A stretch of DNA of 20,256 nucleotides from Mesotaenium endlicherianum (GCA_009602735.1 WELA01009205.1:1-20256), one strand, 5' to 3'. Positions 8,672 through 18,873 are shown, counted from the first letter of the stretch. Program-made: numbers and translations. Notes: a model not told the origin generated them from the sequence alone.

Positions 8672-9476
8672 TGTGAACCATCAACCTAGGAAGATCAACT
8701 TTGCATTGACCTCACGCATCCATATGTTGACCTTTTCTAGATTTCCAAGTCACCAAAGTATAGCGCGTCAAAGCATCTTCCGAATGGCACCGATTTCGCG
8801 TCAGTGGTTAAGTATCGAGCGAGATAGGCGCGATCTAGTCCGCACCCCTTTTGGCCCCTAGCGGAATCACACCAAATGGCCAACTTGTGACTCAATGTAC
8901 CCAAAGGTGACATTGTTGGCTATTTGTGACCCCAAGGACCCCTAGCTTTGTACCACAAATTTGCGAGCCCCTTTAGACTACATAAGTCTTACATTTCCAT
9001 AGTATAAGTGCATCATTGAGGCTATAACTTGGTGACTGCATCACCTACTCCTAGAGGAAGCTTCCTCAAGTTCCAAATTCACTTTTGAGGCGCTATCTAG
9101 GTAAAATCACCCAAGGTAAGCTCCACCAATGAGAGAGACATAGCATATTCTACGTGCTTTGCTTTGATTGGTTTGAGTTATGCTTAGCCTATAGGAGTGC
9201 TAGTACATGCCTTGTACACATTAGTGGACATAGGAGAGCCTCCTTAGGTGACTACATGCATTGGATCCGCCGCATACGATGCCGGGTTTCCAGGAGTAAA
9301 AGTACTAGAGATGTCCCTAGAGGAACATCTTTTTAGAAGTCCCATTATGCCAATTGTAAGTCACAGAGATTATCAATAAAGCTTACACTTTTATCTCTTG
9401 TATATTCAGGATCACTTAGTCTCTCTCTTGTGAAGAGTAAGCCCTCCTGGCTTCCAGTCACTTGAAGAACTTCACA
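8672..9476 (+). repeat. Putative 5' LTR of element 3
   Basis: An 805-bp gene-free stretch of balanced composition that begins TGTGAA and ends TTCACA, a 6-bp terminal inverted repeat with TG...CA. It starts where the protease-like reading ends and is followed, two bases later, by a TGG that could open a primer site. A possible polyadenylation signal AATAAA lies near 9375, and a weak TATA-like GTATAAGT near 9003. A 9-bp inverted repeat (CTTGTGAAG / CTTCACAAG, about 9428-9478) covers the proposed end, so the boundary could be a coincidence of that hairpin. The matching 3' LTR is not in the window. Confidence 0.4.
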
Positions 9477-9679
9477 AGTGGTGAGCAAAGTCACAGCTTA
9501 AATCCTGCCATAGGACTACTCTTGAAGGTCATGATGTGCTTTTAGTGATCTTTTGGGTCAAACTTCATTAATTGTTTTCCTACCAGATTACAATCTTGAG
9601 GTGCTCACTCTGGAGAGTACACATCCCTTACTTCTAAAAAGATCTCTCTTTGCCTGCACGCAATTAGAATCTGCAGCGT
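9477..9679 (+). other. Leader between putative LTR and element 3 gag
   Basis: About 200 bases without a gene. TGGTGAGCAAAG at 9479 is where a primer-binding site is expected, two bases after the proposed LTR as in element 2, but I cannot assign it to a tRNA. Nothing else is recognisable. Confidence 0.3.
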
Positions 9680-10209
9680 ATGCCTACTTGTAGTGGGCGT
9701 GCTTACCAGCCTTACTATGAAGGAGTTAGTGGAGAAGACTCAGACTCCAATCTCAACACTGTTATTGAACCCTCTGAAGGGGAGCAGCCAGCACACGTAC
9801 CTCCCGCAATTGTCCCTTAGCCAACTTCTCAGTGGGCTCACCATGATTCTTGGTATCCCATGGCAGGTGACCACGAGGTCAAGGCTGACCGGTCCTCCCT
9901 CTTCCGCTTCAGCGGCAGACCAGGAACCTGTGATCTGGACGACACAATCTCAGAGTTCGAGGTTGAGTTTGTGACCGCAAGGCTTAAGACGCCCGCGCTC
10001 ACTAAGCGTGACGTGTTTTATACACTTATGTGCTATCTCCTCTACGAGGCCCGTGACACCTTCCGTGAGAAGGGTGACGAGATCTACACACGCACAGAGC
10101 CTGTGGGGGAACCCGAGTGGAGACCCCCCTCGCTGACCCGATCAAGGCCTTCCGGGACGTCCTCAGAAAGGAGTTTCAGGCCGCGACCAAAGAGAAGGTG
10201 TACGAGCTG
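9680..10209 (+). pseudogene. gag: Element 3 gag, 5' part (broken)
   Basis: Starts with ATG at 9680 (MPTCSGRAYQPYY...), an acidic N-terminus, and is interrupted by TAG at 9818-9820, possibly a mutated CAG. The same frame then gives a capsid-like region (SLFRFSGRPGTCDLDD, then FVTARLKTPALTKRDVF). Between about 10108 and 10135 the coding reading slips from this frame to the one that ends VYEL at 10209, consistent with loss of one base. There the coding sequence is cut by element 2 and resumes at 16357 in a compatible frame. Assignment to gag rests on the zinc knuckles in the downstream half and on weak resemblance to retrotransposon capsid. Not functional. Confidence 0.6.
10205..10209. repeat. 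Target-site duplication of element 2, left copy (AGCTG)
   Basis: AGCTG directly before the TG of the 5' LTR, repeated exactly at 16352-16356 after the CA of the 3' LTR. Confidence 0.93.
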
Positions 10210-10953
10210 TGTAAGGTCATAGGTTTATGAAGTGCATTTTTGAGTATCATGAAAGTATGTTTTGATTGTATATTAGTGTAGAGTGCATTTTTGTGGTCAT
10301 CTTGATATAAAGTTCATCGAATTTGGTCAAGTATTGAGAGAGTTATGGATTTCCGAAGTTTAATTAGTTTTGAGGTCGGTTGACGATTGTCCTTAATTCG
10401 CGGTGAGCGCGACCGTCGGATTGACCGACAGCGTCGAGCGATCTGGCCCGTTAGAATGAACTCGAACCTTCACGTAAGTTCGGCTGACGCGGAGTGCCGA
10501 CTAGGTCGATTTACCTAGAAGTTTCGGTTTAGCCTAGCGCGTCTAAGATAGAATATTCTAGTAATGTCGATGCATGTATGTGGACGTCAATTCGGCCCGA
10601 CACGTCAGATTAGACTGATCTGGCTTACTCACGAATATTCTGGAAGGGACGATTTGACGAACACTTAGGAAAATCCGTAGCTTCCTCCTAGGGAGGAGCA
10701 CTTAGGCAGAAAATTATAAATAGGCATAACTTCTTTGTTTCTTATCAGTTTTCACTTCTGTAAATTTCTACGGGTTTGTAATGACAAGGCCTTTCATCCT
10801 ACATCATTTGTGAGCAGTTTCCTGCTACTCAAAATGTTGAGTAATTTTCCTAAGCTTTGTTAGTGATATGCCGCTGCACTCTCTAGTATGATGGCAACTA
10901 GTTCCTTTCCTCGTGAGTCACTACGCTTCCACTAGGGCACTCTGCCCCTTTCA
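10210..10953 (+). repeat. Element 2 5' LTR
   Basis: 744 bp, TGTAAGGTCATAG... to ...CCCCTTTCA, matching 15609-16351. It contains the TATA box at 10715 and is followed by a 2-base spacer and the primer site. Compared with its partner, it has one extra base in the purine run near 10694. Confidence 0.95.
10715..10722 (+). promoter_or_regulatory. TATA box in element 2 5' LTR
   Basis: TATAAATA about 230 bases before the LTR end; identical copy at 16113-16120 in the 3' LTR. Likely core promoter for the genomic RNA. Confidence 0.6.
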
Positions 10954-10955
10954 TC

Positions 10956-10967
10956 TGGTATCGGAGC
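10956..10967 (+). other. Primer-binding site of element 2 (initiator tRNA-Met type)
   Basis: TGGTATCGGAGC two bases after the LTR, the same 12-mer as element 1, with one difference from the usual plant initiator-Met site. Confidence 0.85.
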
Positions 10968-10990
10968 AGGGCTAGTTTGCATATTATATT

Positions 10991-12022
10991 ATGGAGTCGC
11001 AGCCGGCAGCTGGAGGAGGCGAACATGTCGAGCATGTTGAGCGCGCGGGGCAGCAGGCAGCACCAACAATGACCAGAGAGCAACAAGAGATGCAGGCGAT
11101 GCTAAGGCAAATGGCAAATGCAATTGGAGGAGAAGTCTACACCCAGTTTCAACAAAATATGCGCGCGGAGGTGGAGAGAATGGTGCGAGTTGTTATGGGG
11201 AACGCCGCTTCGACGAGTTCGGCACCTGCACCTGTTGTACCACCGATTCATGTTAACCCAGTGGTGCAACCAGTTATTCCACCCGCATCAGGAGTGCGTG
11301 CGCCTAAGCCTGAAGTTTATACTGGAGAGCGTGGATCGCCGCCTGTTCATCAATGGATTTTTGGAGTGAAGAAGTTTATGGAGTATTCTGCGCTCACGCC
11401 CGACAGGCAAGTCGCCTTTGTCATAACTTTGCTGCAGAAGAGTGCTGGAGCTTGGTATGAACGAGAAGAGCAGCTGTCTGGAGTTCCTGCTACTGTTGAT
11501 CAGCTATTTGAAGGCTTGAAGAGGCAATTTCAACCTATTGCACCCGAGGCTACCGCTCGAGATCTATTGGTGCGCCTTCGTCAACGAGCAAGCGTTCAAG
11601 AGTATGTATCGCGCTTCAACGAGCTGGTGCTTCAATGTCCATCCATGCACGAGTCGGAGATGATGGACAAGTTCAAGAGGGGACTCAAGCCAACTGTGGC
11701 CAAGGAAGTGGCGCTCAAGGACCCTACCAGTCTTGGAGAAATGATGGCATTGGCAACAAGGGTCGACGCTGTGGAGTATAGTCAGAGGCAGTGGGGCAGC
11801 CACAACTTTGGAGGATATCGACACTTTGGATCTCAAGCGCCAAGCACGAGTGTTCAAGGTCCAGTACCCATGGAGTTGGGACTTGTGCAGTACCAGCGCA
11901 GGCAGCAGAATTTCAAGCCGAGAGGACCGTGCTATAGTTGCGGCAAGCTTGGACATCTGGCTCGAGACTGTCATGTGAAGGCGAAGCAACCTCAACAGCA
12001 GGAAAAAGGAGGACGCCAGTAA
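10991..12022 (+). CDS. gag: Gag polyprotein of element 2
   Basis: 343 residues, expected to form the particle shell and bind RNA. The start is the ATG at 10991, 23 bases after the primer site, with A at -3 and G at +4. The N-terminus is Gln/Met/Ala-rich and then Pro-rich. The capsid-like region runs from [15 protein letters not shown] through LKRQFQPI and [12 protein letters not shown] to a conserved [10 protein letters not shown], a phrase nearly shared with element 1 Gag. One zinc knuckle CX2CX4HX4C is encoded at 11930-11971 ([14 protein letters not shown]). The C-terminal tail is Lys/Gln-rich. The stop TAA (12020-12022) lies within a 9-bp hairpin, and pol overlaps in the -1 frame. It is shorter than element 1 Gag, mostly because it lacks the N-terminal repeat. 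Confidence 0.92.
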   Translation: MESQPAAGGGEHVEHVERAGQQAAPTMTREQQEMQAMLRQMANAIGGEVYTQFQQNMRAEVERMVRVVMGNAASTSSAPAPVVPPIHVNPVVQPVIPPASGVRAPKPEVYTGERGSPPVHQWIFGVKKFMEYSALTPDRQVAFVITLLQKSAGAWYEREEQLSGVPATVDQLFEGLKRQFQPIAPEATARDLLVRLRQRASVQEYVSRFNELVLQCPSMHESEMMDKFKRGLKPTVAKEVALKDPTSLGEMMALATRVDAVEYSQRQWGSHNFGGYRHFGSQAPSTSVQGPVPMELGLVQYQRRQQNFKPRGPCYSCGKLGHLARDCHVKAKQPQQQEKGGRQ

Positions 12023-12047
12023 GTCGTTCTGGGGTGTCTACTGGCGT
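12001..12047 (+). promoter_or_regulatory. Probable -1 frameshift signal of element 2
   Basis: The gag frame reads GAA AAA GGA across GGAAAAAGGA (12001-12010). G_GAA_AAA (12001-12007) is not a canonical heptamer, though the Lys AAA codon can re-pair fully one base back. After a 5-base spacer, ACGCCAGTA (12013-12021) pairs perfectly with TACTGGCGT (12039-12047) over a 17-base loop, with the gag stop at the foot of the stem. Loop bases GTTCT (12026-12030) could pair with AGAAC (12055-12059), making a possible pseudoknot. Position and layout mirror element 1, which supports function despite the weak slippery sequence. Confidence 0.6.
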
Positions 12048-15000
12048 GAAGACGAGAACTCACAAGGAGGTTATCCCCAGGAGCCTGCCGAGAAGCAAAG
12101 GACGAGACGTTGACAAGCCTATCATCGTGGAAGGAGTGGTCGACGGCAACAATGCGAAGTGTATGGTCGACAGTGGCGCAAGTGCAAACTTTGTGCACAA
12201 GAAGCTGGTGAAAGAGTGGCGAGTCCCTGTGCAGAAGCATTATGAGCCTAAGGAGGCAATTTTGGCAAATGGGCAGAGACTCAAGTGTGGTGCACCTACG
12301 GAAGCTATTCACGTGGAAGTAGCGGGGCACCGGAGTAAGGAAGTTATGGAGCAGGCAGAGTTGGGTCACCATGAGGTGATATTGGGCCGACCATGGCTAA
12401 GGAAAGCCAACCCTCAAGTGCACTGGAGCACAGGACAAGTGAAAGTCCAAGGGCGTGATGGTCGAATGGAGACAGCGAAACAGGTGGAGGTAGATACGAC
12501 CACAAGTAACTGTCTTCTGTCGAGCCTGCAAGTTAAGAAGCTATGCAGGGCGAATCAGGTGAAGGAGATGTACCTTGTTTCGGTGGCCCTGGCCAGGTCA
12601 TCAGATGGAGCAAGCGTGAATCCTAACAGCCTGGGCGAATGTACATCGCCGGAGGAGCAAGTAGTGGTGTCTGATCCCCTTGCTCAGAAGGAGCAGAGCC
12701 CAACTGCTCAAGAGAAGAAGCCTGCTGAGATGCCTGCCCAAATTAAGGCGCTGTTGGAGGAGTTCAAGTGCGTGTTTCCTGAGGAACTACCTACAGGATT
12801 ACCTCCACAGAGAGCTATGGAGCACAAGATTGAGTTGGAACCAGGGAGCAAGCCACCAGTGAGACCCGCCTATCGACAATCGTTTGCGGAGTTGGATGAG
12901 TTAAAGAAGCAACTGACGGAGTTATTGGAGAAGGGATTCATCCGACCCAGCGAGTCTCCATTTGCAGCGCCAGTCTTATTTGTGAAGAAGAAGGATGGGA
13001 CTATGAGGATGTGTGTCGACTACCGGGCACTCAACAAGGTCACCATCAAGAACAGGTACCCACTTCCACGAGTGGACGAGTTGATTGACAGGCTTGTCGG
13101 GGCGAAGTATTTCTCGAAGATCGATTTGAGGAGTGGCTATCACCAGGTACGGATTGCGGAAGGAGACGTTCAGAAGACTGCTTTCAGAACTCGCTATGGT
13201 TTGTTTGAGTTCACAGTCATGCCTTTTGGATTGACTAATGCACCTGCTACATTCATGGGACTCATGAATAGTATCTTCAGACCCTACTTGGACCAGTTTG
13301 TGGTGGTATTTTTGGACGACATCCTGATCTATTCGAAGACCTTGGAGGAGCATGTGGGGCATCTGAGGAAGGTGTTGGAGGTCTTGAGAGATCAAAAGCT
13401 GTATGGGAAGATGAGCAAGTGCGACTTCTGTCTCAAGGAGGTCGAGTTTCTTGGACACATAGTGGGAGCTGAAGGAGTCAAGGTGGAGCAGAAGAAGGTG
13501 CAAGCAGTCAGAGATTGGCCGGTACCTGCTGATATTCATCAACTCAGGAGTTTCCTCGGCATGGCGAATTATTACCGACGTTTCATTGAAGGATTTGCCA
13601 AGGTGTGTGCACCGCTCACGGACATGTTGAAGAAGCAGGAGAAGTGGCTATGGGGTGACAAGGAGCAGCAAGCCTTCGAGAAGATTAAAGAGCTGTTAAC
13701 ACAGGCACCTGTGTTGGCAATTGCCAGTCCAGAGCTTCCTTTCACCATCATCACAGACGCGTCAAACTTTGCAGTGGGAGCCATTCTTCTCCAGGACCAG
13801 GGCAAAGGATTGCAGCCTGTGGCATATGAGAGCAGGAAGTTGAGTCCTGCAGAGCAGAACTATGCAGCACACGAGCGAGAGATGTTGGCTATTATCCAGG
13901 CTTTGAGGATTTGGCGATGTTATGTGGACGGTCGGAAGGTGTTCATCAAGACCGACCACAAGAGCTTGGAGAAGTTTATGACGCAGCCAACGTTGACACC
14001 AAGACAAGCAAGGTGGATGGAGTTTCTGCAACAGTTCGACCACAAGATTGAGTACTTACCTGGGAAGATCAACCCTGCAGACGCTTTATCCAGGAGGTGT
14101 GACCTTGCAGCTGTCTCAGTCATCAAGGAGAATATGGACTTCAAGGAGAAGCTTCAAAAAGGTTATGAGGAGGACCCACAGTTTGCTGATGGTGGAGCAG
14201 CGGAGTTCAACGCGAGTATGCAGAAGAAGGACGGCATATGGTATTATGGTGATTCCAAGAGAGTGGTGGTACCTGACATCAAGGAGCTACGAGACTTACT
14301 ACTTACGGAGCATCATGACTGCTTATATGCTGGACACTTTGGAAGCGAGAAGACGGCAAGCGTGCTGAAGCGGGAATATTACTGGAGAAATATGGACAAG
14401 GACATCGAGGAGTGGATCAGGAGTTGCGATGCGTGCCAGAGAAACAAGACACCAAATCAAAAGAAGGGAGGTACATTGCGACCCCTGCCTATTCCAGAGT
14501 ATCCTTGGGAGCAGATTGCTATGGACTTCATCACATCGTTACCAGTCAGTGGTCAAGGGCACGATGCAGTATGGGTAGTGTCTGACAGACTCAGCAAGAT
14601 GGCTCACTTCATTCCCATGAAGGAGACTTCTACGGCAGCAGATGTGGCACGGCTATTCTTTGATCATATTTTTAGGCTACATGGGTTGCCGAAGGTGATT
14701 GTTTCAGATCGAGATCCAAGGTTTACTAGCAACTTTTGGCGGTCATTGTTTACTTTGATGGGGACCAAGCTGAGTATGAGCACTTCCTATCACCCTCAGA
14801 CAGATGGGCAGAGTGAGAGGCTCAACAGAACTCTGCAAGAGGTGCTCAGGAGTTTCACTATGGAAGACCCTTCAGAGTGGGACAAGAAGCTACCAGGGTT
14901 GGAGTTTGCCTACAACAACAGCATGCAGGGATCGACCAAGCAGTCACCATTCGCTATGGTTTATGGGAGAGAAGTATATCATCCAGGGAACATCTTGTTG

Positions 15001-15621
15001 GAGAAGGCCAAGGAGACTCAGGTTCCTACTACACAAGCTTTTATGGAGCAGATGGCCAAGACTTGGGATATGGCGAAGACGTGTATTCGGAAGGCACAAC
15101 AAGAGCAGGTCAAGCATGCTAACAAGCACAGGAGGGAAGTGACATTCCAAGTGGGCGACAAAGTACTCTTGTCCACAGAGAACCTACCTTTCACAGGCAA
15201 GAGGAAACTGCGGGCACGGTTTACAGGTCCCTTTGAAGTGCTCAAGCAGGTGAATCTAGTGACCTACAAGTTGGAACTTCCTCCAGGATGGCGTATCCAT
15301 GATGTGTTCCATGTCAGTTGTCTACGGCCATACGTTGACCCGAATGAAGGACATCCAGGACGACTACCTACACCGCCACCACCGGTCGAGATCGATGATG
15401 TATTGGAGTATGAAGTGGAGGCGATTGTCGGCGATCGACGAGTCAAGCGAGGTCAACGAGTTGTCCAAGAGTATCTGGTCAAGTGGAAAGGCTACCATGC
15501 GGACGACAACACTTGGGAGCCAGAGGCCAACTTGACTCATTGTAAGAGTAAGTTGAGACGTTATCTGCAGAATGCGTCGAGGACGTCGCATCTTGAGAAG
15601 GGGGATGATGTAAGGTCATAG
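12007..15621 (+). CDS. pol: Pol polyprotein of element 2 (PR-RT-RNase H-IN-chromodomain)
   Basis: About 1204 residues, expected as a Gag-Pol fusion; the frame is open from 11938. Protease: DSGA with Asp at 12169, later ILGRPWL. Reverse transcriptase: first Asp at 13123, FLDD with Asp codons 13315 and 13318. RNase H: Asp 13756, Glu 13879, Asp 13954. Integrase zinc site: His 14314 and 14335, Cys 14425 and 14434. Integrase core: Asp 14524, Asp 14707, Glu 14815, again D-X60-D-X35-E. The GPY/F-type module is FTGPFEV near 15220. The chromodomain starts about 15406 ([21 protein letters not shown]), closer to the canonical form than in element 1. The stop TAG (15619-15621) lies inside the 3' LTR, so the last codons overlap the polypurine tract and the LTR start. 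No disabling change is seen. Confidence 0.94.
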   Translation, partial: RRTPVSRSGVSTGVKTRTHKEVIPRSLPRSKGRDVDKPIIVEGVVDGNNAKCMVDSGASANFVHKKLVKEWRVPVQKHYEPKEAILANGQRLKCGAPTEAIHVEVAGHRSKEVMEQAELGHHEVILGRPWLRKANPQVHWSTGQVKVQGRDGRMETAKQVEVDTTTSNCLLSSLQVKKLCRANQVKEMYLVSVALARSSDGASVNPNSLGECTSPEEQVVVSDPLAQKEQSPTAQEKKPAEMPAQIKALLEEFKCVFPEELPTGLPPQRAMEHKIELEPGSKPPVRPAYRQSFAELDELKKQLTELLEKGFIRPSESPFAAPVLFVKKKDGTMRMCVDYRALNKVTIKNRYPLPRVDELIDRLVGAKYFSKIDLRSGYHQVRIAEGDVQKTAFRTRYGLFEFTVMPFGLTNAPATFMGLMNSIFRPYLDQFVVVFLDDILIYSKTLEEHVGHLRKVLEVLRDQKLYGKMSKCDFCLKEVEFLGHIVGAEGVKVEQKKVQAVRDWPVPADIHQLRSFLGMANYYRRFIEGFAKVCAPLTDMLKKQEKWLWGDKEQQAFEKIKELLTQAPVLAIASPELPFTIITDASNFAVGAILLQDQGKGLQPVAYESRKLSPAEQNYAAHEREMLAIIQALRIWRCYVDGRKVFIKTDHKSLEKFMTQPTLTPRQARWMEFLQQFDHKIEYLPGKINPADALSRRCDLAAVSVIKENMDFKEKLQKGYEEDPQFADGGAAEFNASMQKKDGIWYYGDSKRVVVPDIKELRDLLLTEHHDCLYAGHFGSEKTASVLKREYYWRNMDKDIEEWIRSCDACQRNKTPNQKKGGTLRPLPIPEYPWEQIAMDFITSLPVSGQGHDAVWVVSDRLSKMAHFIPMKETSTAADVARLFFDHIFRLHGLPKVIVSDRDPRFTSNFWRSLFTLMGTKLSMSTSYHPQTDGQSERLNRTLQEVLRSFTMEDPSEWDKKLPGLEFAYNNSMQGSTKQSPFAMVYGREVYHPGNILLEKAKETQVPTTQAFMEQMAKTWDMAKTCIRKAQQEQVKHANKHRREVTFQVGDKVLLSTENLPFTGKRKLRARFTGPFEVLKQVNLVTYKLELPPGWRIHDVFHVSCLRPYVDPNEGHPGRLPTPPPPVEIDDVLEYEVEAIVGDRRVKRGQRVVQEYLVKWKGYHADDNTWEPEANLTHCKSKLRRYLQNASRTSHLEKGDDVRS
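15595..15605 (+). other. Polypurine tract of element 2 (within pol)
   Basis: An unbroken 11-purine run (GAGAAGGGGGA), then TGA, then the TG of the 3' LTR. It is the expected plus-strand primer and also codes for the end of Pol. Confidence 0.7.
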
Positions 15622-16351
15622 GTTTATGAAGTGCATTTTTGAGTATCATGAAAGTATGTTTTGATTGTATAGTAGTGTAGAGTGCATTTTTGTGGTCATT
15701 TTGATATAAAGTTCATCGAATTTGGTCAAGTATTGAGAGAGTTATGGATTTCCGAAGTTTAATTAGTTTTGAGGTCGGTTGACGACTGTCCTTAATTCGC
15801 GGTGAGCGCGACCGTCGGATTGACCGACAGCGTCGAGCGATCTGGCCCGTTAGAATGAACTCGAACCTTCACGTAAGTTCGGCTGACGCGGAGTGCCGAC
15901 TAGGTCGATTTACCTAGAAGTTTCGGTTTAGCCTAGCGCGTCTAAGATAGAATATTCTAGTAATGTCGATGCATGTATGTGGACGTCAATTCGGCCCGAC
16001 ACGTCAGATTAGACTAATCTGGCTTACTCACGAATATTCTGGAGGGGACGATTTGACGAACACTTAGGAAAATCCGTAGCTTCCTCCTAGGGGGAGCACT
16101 TAGGCAGAAAATTATAAATAGGCATAACTTCTTTGTTTCTTATCAGTTTTCACTTCTGTAAATTTCTACGGGTTTGTAATGACAAGGCCTTTCATCCTAC
16201 ATCATTTGTAAGCAGTTTCCTGCTACTCAAAATGTTGAGTAATTTTCCTAAGCTTTGTTAGTGATATGCCGCTGCACTCTCTAGTATGATGGCAACTAGT
16301 TCCTTTCCTCGTGAGTCACTACGCTTCCACTAGGGCACTTTGCCCCTTTCA
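15609..16351 (+). repeat. Element 2 3' LTR
   Basis: 743 bp, paired with 10210-10953. It supplies the stop codon of pol at its bases 11-13 and carries a TATA box at 16113-16120. Confidence 0.95.
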
Positions 16352-16356
16352 AGCTG
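16352..16356. repeat. Target-site duplication of element 2, right copy (AGCTG)
   Basis: Exact copy of 10205-10209 directly after the 3' LTR terminus. Confidence 0.93.
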
Positions 16357-17454
16357 CACCACTTCTTCCGTCGCAAGAACAAGACGATCCGCATGATGTA
16401 CCGCCGCTTGACGCACCTTCTCAGAGACGTTGGCACCGTCACTGACCGGGAGGCAGCAGAGATCTTCTTGCGCGCCGTAGAGCCACGTTTGAGGGAGCAA
16501 GCCATGGCTCCTCTCATCTACCACATCGGCTCCCAGTACTTGCTGGAGGACGCTTACCTCTCAGTTGAGAAACAGAGTTTGGCCACCGCACGGAGCAACA
16601 TTAGCAACCGTGTGGGCCTCGCATCCACGGGCGTACGCCAGGAGTCTTTGGTGCTGCCATCCACGACGATGCGTCCAGCTCCGGCTCGCCAGCCCCAGCA
16701 GCAGCAAGAGCCCCAGCGCTCTCAGCTGCCCCGGCAGACCCAGCAGCGCGGGGCTCCGCGTGGCCGCATTTCCATGGCCGCCACGACGAGCGACCCCTAT
16801 TGGTCTTGCGGGAAGACGGGCCACTCTCGCCAAAATTGCATTATTGCGCAGAATGGCAAGCCCGGCGACTGTACCTGTTGTGGCAAGGCCGGCCACTTGC
16901 AGATTGTATGTCTGCAGAAGAAGCGCGACGTCGAGAACGGACGCGCTCGCGACGGCCATGCGCCTGCAACAGGACATCGGGGCATGCGTAACCCTCGCAC
17001 GGGTGGACGTCCCTCAATGACGGCAACCACAGCTACTATGGACGACGCGCTGACCCCCGGAGCCGACTATTGCAACTTTGACGGCATCAGCAACGCCCTC
17101 GTGGAGGCCAACGCGGAGATTGCCAAACTCCGTGGTCTCGTCGCCGCCAACAGTTACGACGCGTGCGGAGCTCTCTTTGCACGCACCCAGCCGTCAGACG
17201 CTCCACCTCCGACAACTAACGTCTGCGCAGCTCCTGTGCACATTCACAACGTCGACACGTGGCATCCCCAGAGATTGGCATCTGGTGCTACAGCAGCGCT
17301 GCAGCCTCGCACGCGCCCGCCCCTTGACAGAGCTACGGCGACCAACGCCGCAGACGTCTGCGCAGACGCTTCTGCCAGACCTGCGCACGCTGCGCTGATA
17401 TCCGTCAGCAGCCACTCCACCCGTTCCGATAGGCTGCCAGATGGCAAGCTATAG
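16357..17454 (+). pseudogene. gag: Element 3 gag, 3' part with two zinc knuckles (one damaged)
   Basis: Continuation of the gag begun at 9680; the 6147 bases between (element plus one target copy) are a multiple of three, so the frame is kept. An alpha-helical-looking capsid end (REAAEIFLRAVEPRLREQ, then LEDAYLSVEKQSLATARS) is followed by a Gln/Pro/Arg-rich linker. Then come two CCHC knuckles. The first is YWSCGKTGHSRQNC, where Tyr (TAT, 16798) stands in for the first Cys, a one-base G-to-A change from TGT. The second is intact (Cys codons 16870, 16879 and 16909, His 16894). A short heptad-like segment (ALVEANAEIAKLRGLV) and a Pro/Ala/Thr-rich tail follow, up to TAG at 17452. The only ATGs are internal (16393), so it is not a separate gene. 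Confidence 0.65.
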
Positions 17455-18297
17455 GCTCACGCGGCCTTGCCACCCCGCCGCGGACGCTGCAGCTCCCGAT
17501 GCGCCCCTCGACGGGTCGGCGCACACGCCAGCACAGCCGCAGTCTCCAGCAACCCCTCTGGCCTGTGCCGCCCTGCTGACGCCAGCAGTGCTGTCGGCAG
17601 TCTGCGCAGCGACAGCTGACGCGACGGGGCGCGCTCGCCAGCTGAGCAGACGGCTGCAGCACACACGGCTGCAGCGCCCTTCGTCGTACGCGTCGCTGAC
17701 TCGTGCGCAGATCTGTGTACCAGCCGGCAACGCCGGGATGATCGTCCCCTGCTGGCTGCTGCAAGCAGCAGAGTCCAGCAGGCATCGACACTTGCCGCGT
17801 GTGCGGCAGGCCAGGCCGCTCCCGTCAACAGCCACGTGCACACTTGCACTCTCACGCGCCCGCTCACGCCGCACACGGCGGCGCGAGGCTTGCCGTGCAG
17901 CCAGCTACGGGATCGTTGCTCGGCAGCCACAGCAGCAGCTGCACACGCCAGCAGCGCACACGTCCTTACACGTAGCGCGCGCACGCAGCCTGGCACGGCC
18001 AGCGCAGATCCGGCGGCCGCGACCGCCATTCCAAGTCAAGGGGGGGCAACCCTGACCGCGTTGTGCGGCCAGATCGCCGAGCTAAGCGCCGATGGCACGC
18101 TCACGGCTGCGCAAAGCCAGGACTTAAACCCTGGTTGCGCACAAAACCCCCGCGCCGACGCAATTCGCGCTACGGGGGCTTCGACAAACGCACGCGCCGG
18201 GGGAAGGGCGTCATGAGCGGCGTCCGAGGCAGCCGACACCGACCTAGATGTCGATACGGCCACGCGCCCCCGCAACCCCAAGAGCAATTGGGAGGCG

Positions 18298-18873
18298 CCA
18301 CTTGGCAGCCTCCCAGCAGCCGCACCTGCGCCAGCCCTGACAGCCGTGCCAGTAGCCGTAGCACCTGCGCCAGAAGTCGCACTGGCACCCGCAACGGCTC
18401 CTGCGGCTGCGCCAGCACCCTCCAAGGCGTCGACGGCTGGTGTGCCAGCGCCAGCGCCACTTGCCGCACCAACGTCAGGTGTGCCAACGCCACCTGGCAG
18501 CCTGCCAGCAGCCAAGACTGCGCCAGTCCCGGCGTTCGCACCAGCAGCCGAAGCGCTTGCGCCCAAAGCTGCGCTGGCATCCGCAGCCGCTCCTGCGGAG
18601 GCGCCAGCGTTTGCCAAGGCGCCAGCTACAGGAGGACCAGAGCCAGCACGACTCAAGGCGCCAGTGCCAGGTGGGTCAGTGCCACTTGGCGGCCTTCCGA
18701 TTGCCGAGGCGGCGCCAGCTCTGACAACTGCGGCAGAAGGCCTGGCATCTGCGTCGACAGCTGCGCAGGCATGCTCAAGAGTGTCCGCACTAGCTCTCGC
18801 TACCCCTGCGGCGCCAGCGACAGGAGCGCCAGCCCACAAGACACCTGCCGCATCAGTGCTGGGCTCGCCGGCG
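18298..18873 (+). repeat. 192-bp tandem repeat (64 residues), three copies
   Basis: Units start at 18298, 18490 and 18682, exactly 192 bases apart. They open with CCACTTGGCAGCC, CCACCTGGCAGCC and CCACTTGGCGGCC. Translated, they start PLGSLPAA, PPGSLPAA and PLGGLPIA. The first two align along the whole unit; the third is more diverged in its second half. Sequence beyond 18874 keeps the same composition and may hold a decayed fourth unit. Confidence 0.75.

Larger units (their letters stand above)
10210..16351 (+). mobile_element. Element 2: complete Ty3/gypsy chromovirus (6142 bp)
   Basis: A full-length element with 744- and 743-bp LTRs, initiator-Met-type primer site, gag, pol in the -1 frame and polypurine tract, inside a perfect 5-bp target duplication. 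The LTRs differ by about seven substitutions and one single-base indel (about 1%), so it is as young as element 1. It is a different family: the LTRs are unrelated, and Gag and Pol are clearly diverged in sequence though identical in plan. It has no long 3' non-coding region, because the pol frame runs into the 3' LTR. It landed inside gag of element 3. Confidence 0.95.

Noticed and set aside
533..16351. Copia-type (Pseudoviridae) assignment because of the TGGTATC primer site
   Set aside because: Integrase follows RT/RNase H and a chromodomain is present in both elements, which is the Ty3/gypsy order.
16393..17454. A separate gene starting at the ATG at 16393
   Set aside because: The same frame is open back to the target duplication at 16352 and joins the gag half before element 2, so the ATG is internal to a split gag.
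17449..18029. Overlapping minus-strand and second plus-strand open frames of 140-204 residues
   Set aside because: Several frames are open at once because of high GC. None shows a domain, and only one plus frame continues from gag.
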